DNA of 8,181 nt from an uncultured Clostridia bacterium (GTDB lineage Bacteria > Bacillota > Clostridia > Oscillospirales > Acutalibacteraceae). The notes below the pieces were generated by a model. It made no database searches. It was not told the origin of the DNA and saw nothing but the letters and a program-made list of their open reading frames with translations. The translations under genes were made by a program, and so were the position numbers. This document shows positions 5,679 through 8,181 of this stretch, one piece after another. The DNA lies in assembly GCA_944382025.1 (NCBI GenBank), contig CALWMQ010000089.1, positions 1 through 8,181 on the forward strand, read 5' to 3'. How positions within the stretch are numbered: position 1 is the first letter of the stretch; every line of letters starts with the position of its first letter.

Positions 5679-6271
5679 TCTGCTGTGAGGACGTCAATCG
5701 ATTGGATCACCACATCCTGTAAAGGGCGATCCTGAGCGTTGGTAGGGACACCCGCGATGGCATCCACTACCTCCATACCATCATATACCTGGCCAAAGAC
5801 GGTATGACGGAAATCCAGATGAGGGGTACCACCTACCTGGGCGTAGTTGGCTGTTACCTGGGCAGGATACCCCCGGTCGGCCAGGCCTTCCATCTGTTTG
5901 AGCAGACGGTTATCCACATGATTGCACTGAACAATAAAGAACTGGCTGCCGTTGGTATTGGGACCGGCGTTTGCCATGGATAAGGCTCCACGGTAGTTCC
6001 GCAGCTCGATATCCGGTTCGTCCTCAAAGCTGTCTCCCCAGATGCTTTCGCCGCCGCATCCAGTCCCTGTAGGGTCACCGCCCTGGATCATGAAATCCTG
6101 GATTACCCGATGGAAGATCAGGCCGTTATAGTAACCGTTTTTGGCATGGGTAACGAAATTCTCACAGGTCTTAGGGGTTTTATCGGGGAACAAACGTATG
6201 GAAACATCCCCCATGCTGGTGTGCATAATGGCCACGGTTTCGCCGCTTTGCGGCCGATCCAGCTGGTTCAT
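5675..6271 (-). CDS. Cyclophilin-type peptidyl-prolyl isomerase, cytoplasmic
   Basis: Isomerises prolyl peptide bonds. The 198-residue protein has no signal sequence, so it should act in the cytoplasm. The domain fills almost the whole protein: VAIMHTSMGDVSIRLFPD (13-30), FHRVIQDF (53-60, Arg55 and Phe60), MIQGGD with Gln63, GALSMANAGPNTNGSQFFI (95-113) and HTVFGQV (156-162, His156). The tryptophan that binds cyclosporin in human cyclophilin A has no obvious counterpart. The start at 6271 is chosen because AAAGGA lies 9 nt upstream; a GTG at 6307 would add 12 residues but lacks such support. It shares long identical blocks with the lipoprotein at 4084-4920, so the two are paralogues. It lies 39 nt after the SGNH hydrolase and overlaps the cysteine-cluster gene by 4 nt. 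Confidence 0.94.
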   Translation of the reverse strand: MNQLDRPQSGETVAIMHTSMGDVSIRLFPDKTPKTCENFVTHAKNGYYNGLIFHRVIQDFMIQGGDPTGTGCGGESIWGDSFEDEPDIELRNYRGALSMANAGPNTNGSQFFIVQCNHVDNRLLKQMEGLADRGYPAQVTANYAQVGGTPHLDFRHTVFGQVYDGMEVVDAIAGVPTNAQDRPLQDVVIQSIDVLTAE

Positions 6272-6280
6272 AGAATATCG

Positions 6281-6286
6281 TCCTTT
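6281..6286 (-). promoter_or_regulatory. Ribosome binding site of the cytoplasmic cyclophilin
   Basis: AAAGGA, within GAGAAAGGA, lies 9 nt before the ATG at 6271 and decides between this start and the GTG at 6307. Confidence 0.7.
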
Positions 6287-6310
6287 CTCATCCGCGGTTA
6301 TGGTCACGGA

Positions 6311-7021
6311 TCATTTGTTTTTGGCGGAGAGCACCTGTTCCAGAAGAGGAGTCAGGATATTGGCCATACGGTTATACCCTGCCACATGGGGATGAAGCCC
6401 ATCGTCGGACAGGCCCTCTTCCATGGTCAACCCATCCGGAGACACCATGGCGCTGTGATAATCCACATAAATCGCACCGTAGGTCTGACACAGAGCCTTC
6501 AGGGTCTCATTCAAACGCAGTACCAAACGGTTCCGATTTTGACCGGCTTCACTGTGGTCACATACAGGAAGGACCGAGCAGAACAGCAGAGACAGATCCG
6601 CCTCTTGGGCAAGCTCCAGGATTTTTCGGTAGCTGTCGGTGACCAGTTGAAAAACATGATCGCAGTCCGTTGGATTGTTGGGGTCATCCAGACACCAGGT
6701 ATTGTTAATTCCCACCATGGCTACACAGGCGCGGGGCTTTAGCTGGAGGACATCTCCTTGAAAACGTTTGACAAGAATGTCCGCTACATCTCCGCCAATT
6801 CCACGGTTCACTATCAGGCCGAAGGGGCGGAAATAGGCATTCAGTTCCCATAAATGGGTAATCGAGTCGCCTATGAACACCACATCTACCGGGACATGGT
6901 TGGTAATCAAAACCTCATTCTTGAAATTGAATTCCAAGCGGCGGCTGTCAGCGGCCGCGCCGGAACCAAAAAACGGAGGGTAAAGAATATCTGGGGATTT
7001 CTGAGTTGCGGTCCAATCCAT
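6311..7021 (-). CDS. SGNH/GDSL-family hydrolase
   Basis: A 236-residue cytoplasmic protein of the SGNH (GDSL) hydrolase fold, whose members are esterases, lipases, thioesterases or carbohydrate deacetylases. The blocks are present: FIGDSIT (49-55, nucleophile Ser53), NRGIGGD (72-78, oxyanion Gly), VGINNT (103-108, block III Asn) and DGLHP (207-211, with Asp207 and His210 completing the triad). Block III reads GINN where GxND is more common; the oxyanion Asn is retained. No signal peptide is seen, so an intracellular small ester or acyl substrate is likelier than a wall polymer, but it cannot be named. The ATG at 7021 has AGGAGG 9 nt upstream. The gene lies 30 nt after proS and 39 nt before the cyclophilin, in the same operon. 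Confidence 0.93.
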   Translation of the reverse strand: MDWTATQKSPDILYPPFFGSGAAADSRRLEFNFKNEVLITNHVPVDVVFIGDSITHLWELNAYFRPFGLIVNRGIGGDVADILVKRFQGDVLQLKPRACVAMVGINNTWCLDDPNNPTDCDHVFQLVTDSYRKILELAQEADLSLLFCSVLPVCDHSEAGQNRNRLVLRLNETLKALCQTYGAIYVDYHSAMVSPDGLTMEEGLSDDGLHPHVAGYNRMANILTPLLEQVLSAKNK

Positions 7022-7051
7022 AAGAGAATGCCTCCTTCATGGCCGATAGAT

Positions 7052-8181
7052 TTAGTACGCCTTACCCCATACCACCATATGCTTAGCGGGTTTCCCGCAG
7101 CACACACAGGTATCGGATACAGATTCCTGGTCAAAGGGCATGCAGCGGCTGGAGACCCCGGCGAAATCCTTCAGTTTCATCTCGCATTCCAGGTGACCGC
7201 ACCACATAGCCTTGATCAAACCAGGCTGGTTGTCAGCGATTTCTTTCATTTCCTCCAGGCTGGAAGCTGTGTATGTCATGCTTTCCCGCCGCTCCAGGGC
7301 TTTTTGATACAAGCCGTCATGGACAGCCTTCAGCAGCTCAGGAATTTTGGTTTCCAGCTCGTCCAGGAATACAAATGTTTTCTCCCGGTTATCCCGGCGG
7401 ACCAGGACGCACTGATTATTTTCAATATCCCTGGGGCCGATTTCCAGACGCAGGGGCACGCCTTTCATCTCATATTCGGCGAACTTCCAACCTGCCGAAT
7501 TATCGGAATCGTCCACCTTGACCCGGACAAATTTGGACAAGCGGTCTTTCAACTGGGCAGCTTTCTCCAGAACGCCGGGTTTATGTTGGGCAATGGGCAG
7601 GATGACTACCTGGATCGGGGCAACAGCGGGGGGAAGTACCAGGCCGTTGTTATCCCCATGGGTCATAATAATGGCGCCGATGATCCGGCTGGACATACCC
7701 CAGGAAGTCTGATGGGGATATTGGAGCTTGTTGTCCCGGTCGGTATACTGGATACCGAAGGCCCGAGCAAAGCCATCTCCGAAATAGTGGCTGGTACCGC
7801 TTTGAAGGGCCTTGCCATCGTGCATCATGGCTTCGATGGTGTAAGTGGCCTCCGCACCGGCGAATTTTTCCTTATCGGTTTTCCGCCCCTTGACCACCGG
7901 GATAGCCAACGAATCCCGGCAGAAATCCGCATACACATTCAGCATCCGTTCGGTTTCCGCCATAGCTTCTTCCGCGGTTTCGTGCATGGTATGGCCTTCC
8001 TGCCAGTAGAACTCCATGGTCCGCAGGAATGGGCGGGTAGTTTTTTCCCAGCGCACGACGGAACACCACTGGTTATACAGCTTGGGCAGATCCCGGTAGG
8101 AATGGATGATATTGGCATAATGCTCGCAGAATACCGTTTCAGAGGTGGGGCGCACGCACAGCCGCTCCGTCAGTTCCTCTT
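7052..8181 (-). CDS. proS: Prolyl-tRNA synthetase, eukaryote/archaea-like type (5' end beyond window)
   Basis: Charges tRNA-Pro with proline using ATP; a cytoplasmic class II synthetase. The window holds the C-terminal 375 residues; about 100-120 N-terminal residues with motif 1 are missing, judging by the usual length of about 480. Near the right edge LCVRPTSET binds ATP and proline. Motif 2 is RTMEFYWQEGHT (residues 53-64 of the fragment) and motif 3 includes TSWGMSSR (about 158-165). The anticodon-binding domain follows (ILPIAQHKPG onward). The C-terminal extension carries the cysteines MWC...C, RC and CVCC and ends in KAY. These, together with the absence of the editing insertion of E. 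coli-type ProRS, mark the type 3 form found in archaea, eukaryotes and some Clostridia. It is the first visible gene of the downstream operon, 30 nt from the SGNH hydrolase. Confidence 0.97.
   Translation of the reverse strand, partial: EELTERLCVRPTSETVFCEHYANIIHSYRDLPKLYNQWCSVVRWEKTTRPFLRTMEFYWQEGHTMHETAEEAMAETERMLNVYADFCRDSLAIPVVKGRKTDKEKFAGAEATYTIEAMMHDGKALQSGTSHYFGDGFARAFGIQYTDRDNKLQYPHQTSWGMSSRIIGAIIMTHGDNNGLVLPPAVAPIQVVILPIAQHKPGVLEKAAQLKDRLSKFVRVKVDDSDNSAGWKFAEYEMKGVPLRLEIGPRDIENNQCVLVRRDNREKTFVFLDELETKIPELLKAVHDGLYQKALERRESMTYTASSLEEMKEIADNQPGLIKAMWCGHLECEMKLKDFAGVSSRCMPFDQESVSDTCVCCGKPAKHMVVWGKAY

Noticed and set aside
6272..6307. GTG start at 6307 for the cytoplasmic cyclophilin
   Set aside because: The ATG at 6271 has AAAGGA 9 nt upstream and begins right before the conserved domain.

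Overview
The window looks like a piece of a moderately GC-rich Clostridia (Firmicutes) chromosome, plausibly from the Oscillospiraceae/Ruminococcaceae neighbourhood. This is inferred from strong AGGAGG-type ribosome binding sites, the eukaryote-like (type 3) prolyl-tRNA synthetase, the membrane-anchored MurF-type ligase and the clostridial style of the cysteine-rich protein. All recognised genes lie on the minus strand, so the text follows transcription from the right end to the left end. There is no sign of phage, transposon, CRISPR or other mobile DNA.

Right block (8181 to 5133): proS (its 5' part lies outside the window), then a cytoplasmic SGNH/GDSL hydrolase, a cytoplasmic cyclophilin-type peptidyl-prolyl isomerase and a small cysteine-cluster protein. 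Spacers are 30 and 39 nt, and the last two genes overlap as ATGA, so this reads as one operon. A 212-nt gap rich in inverted repeats follows. After it comes a second cyclophilin, a paralogue of the first, with a lipoprotein signal peptide that would place it on the outer face of the membrane.

Middle (4083 to 3588): about 500 bases without a convincing protein. The right part carries long-range complementarity (an outer stem, an inner rod-like helix and several hairpins) and ends in a clear minus-strand intrinsic terminator. It is best read as a structured RNA of unknown class or a structured 3' UTR. The left part carries an extended -10 promoter and short repeats in front of the next operon.

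Left block (3587 to 1): an alpha/beta hydrolase, a MurF-type ligase with about four N-terminal membrane segments, and D-alanine--D-alanine ligase (3' end outside the window). Ddl makes D-Ala-D-Ala and MurF attaches it to the UDP-MurNAc-tripeptide, so two consecutive steps of peptidoglycan precursor synthesis are encoded together. The hydrolase substrate is unknown.

Most of the window is housekeeping. The items most worth a second look are the unclassified RNA candidate at 3784-4074, the hairpin-rich leader at 4921-5132, the membrane-anchored MurF with its hydrolase partner, and the cysteine-cluster protein translationally coupled to a cyclophilin.
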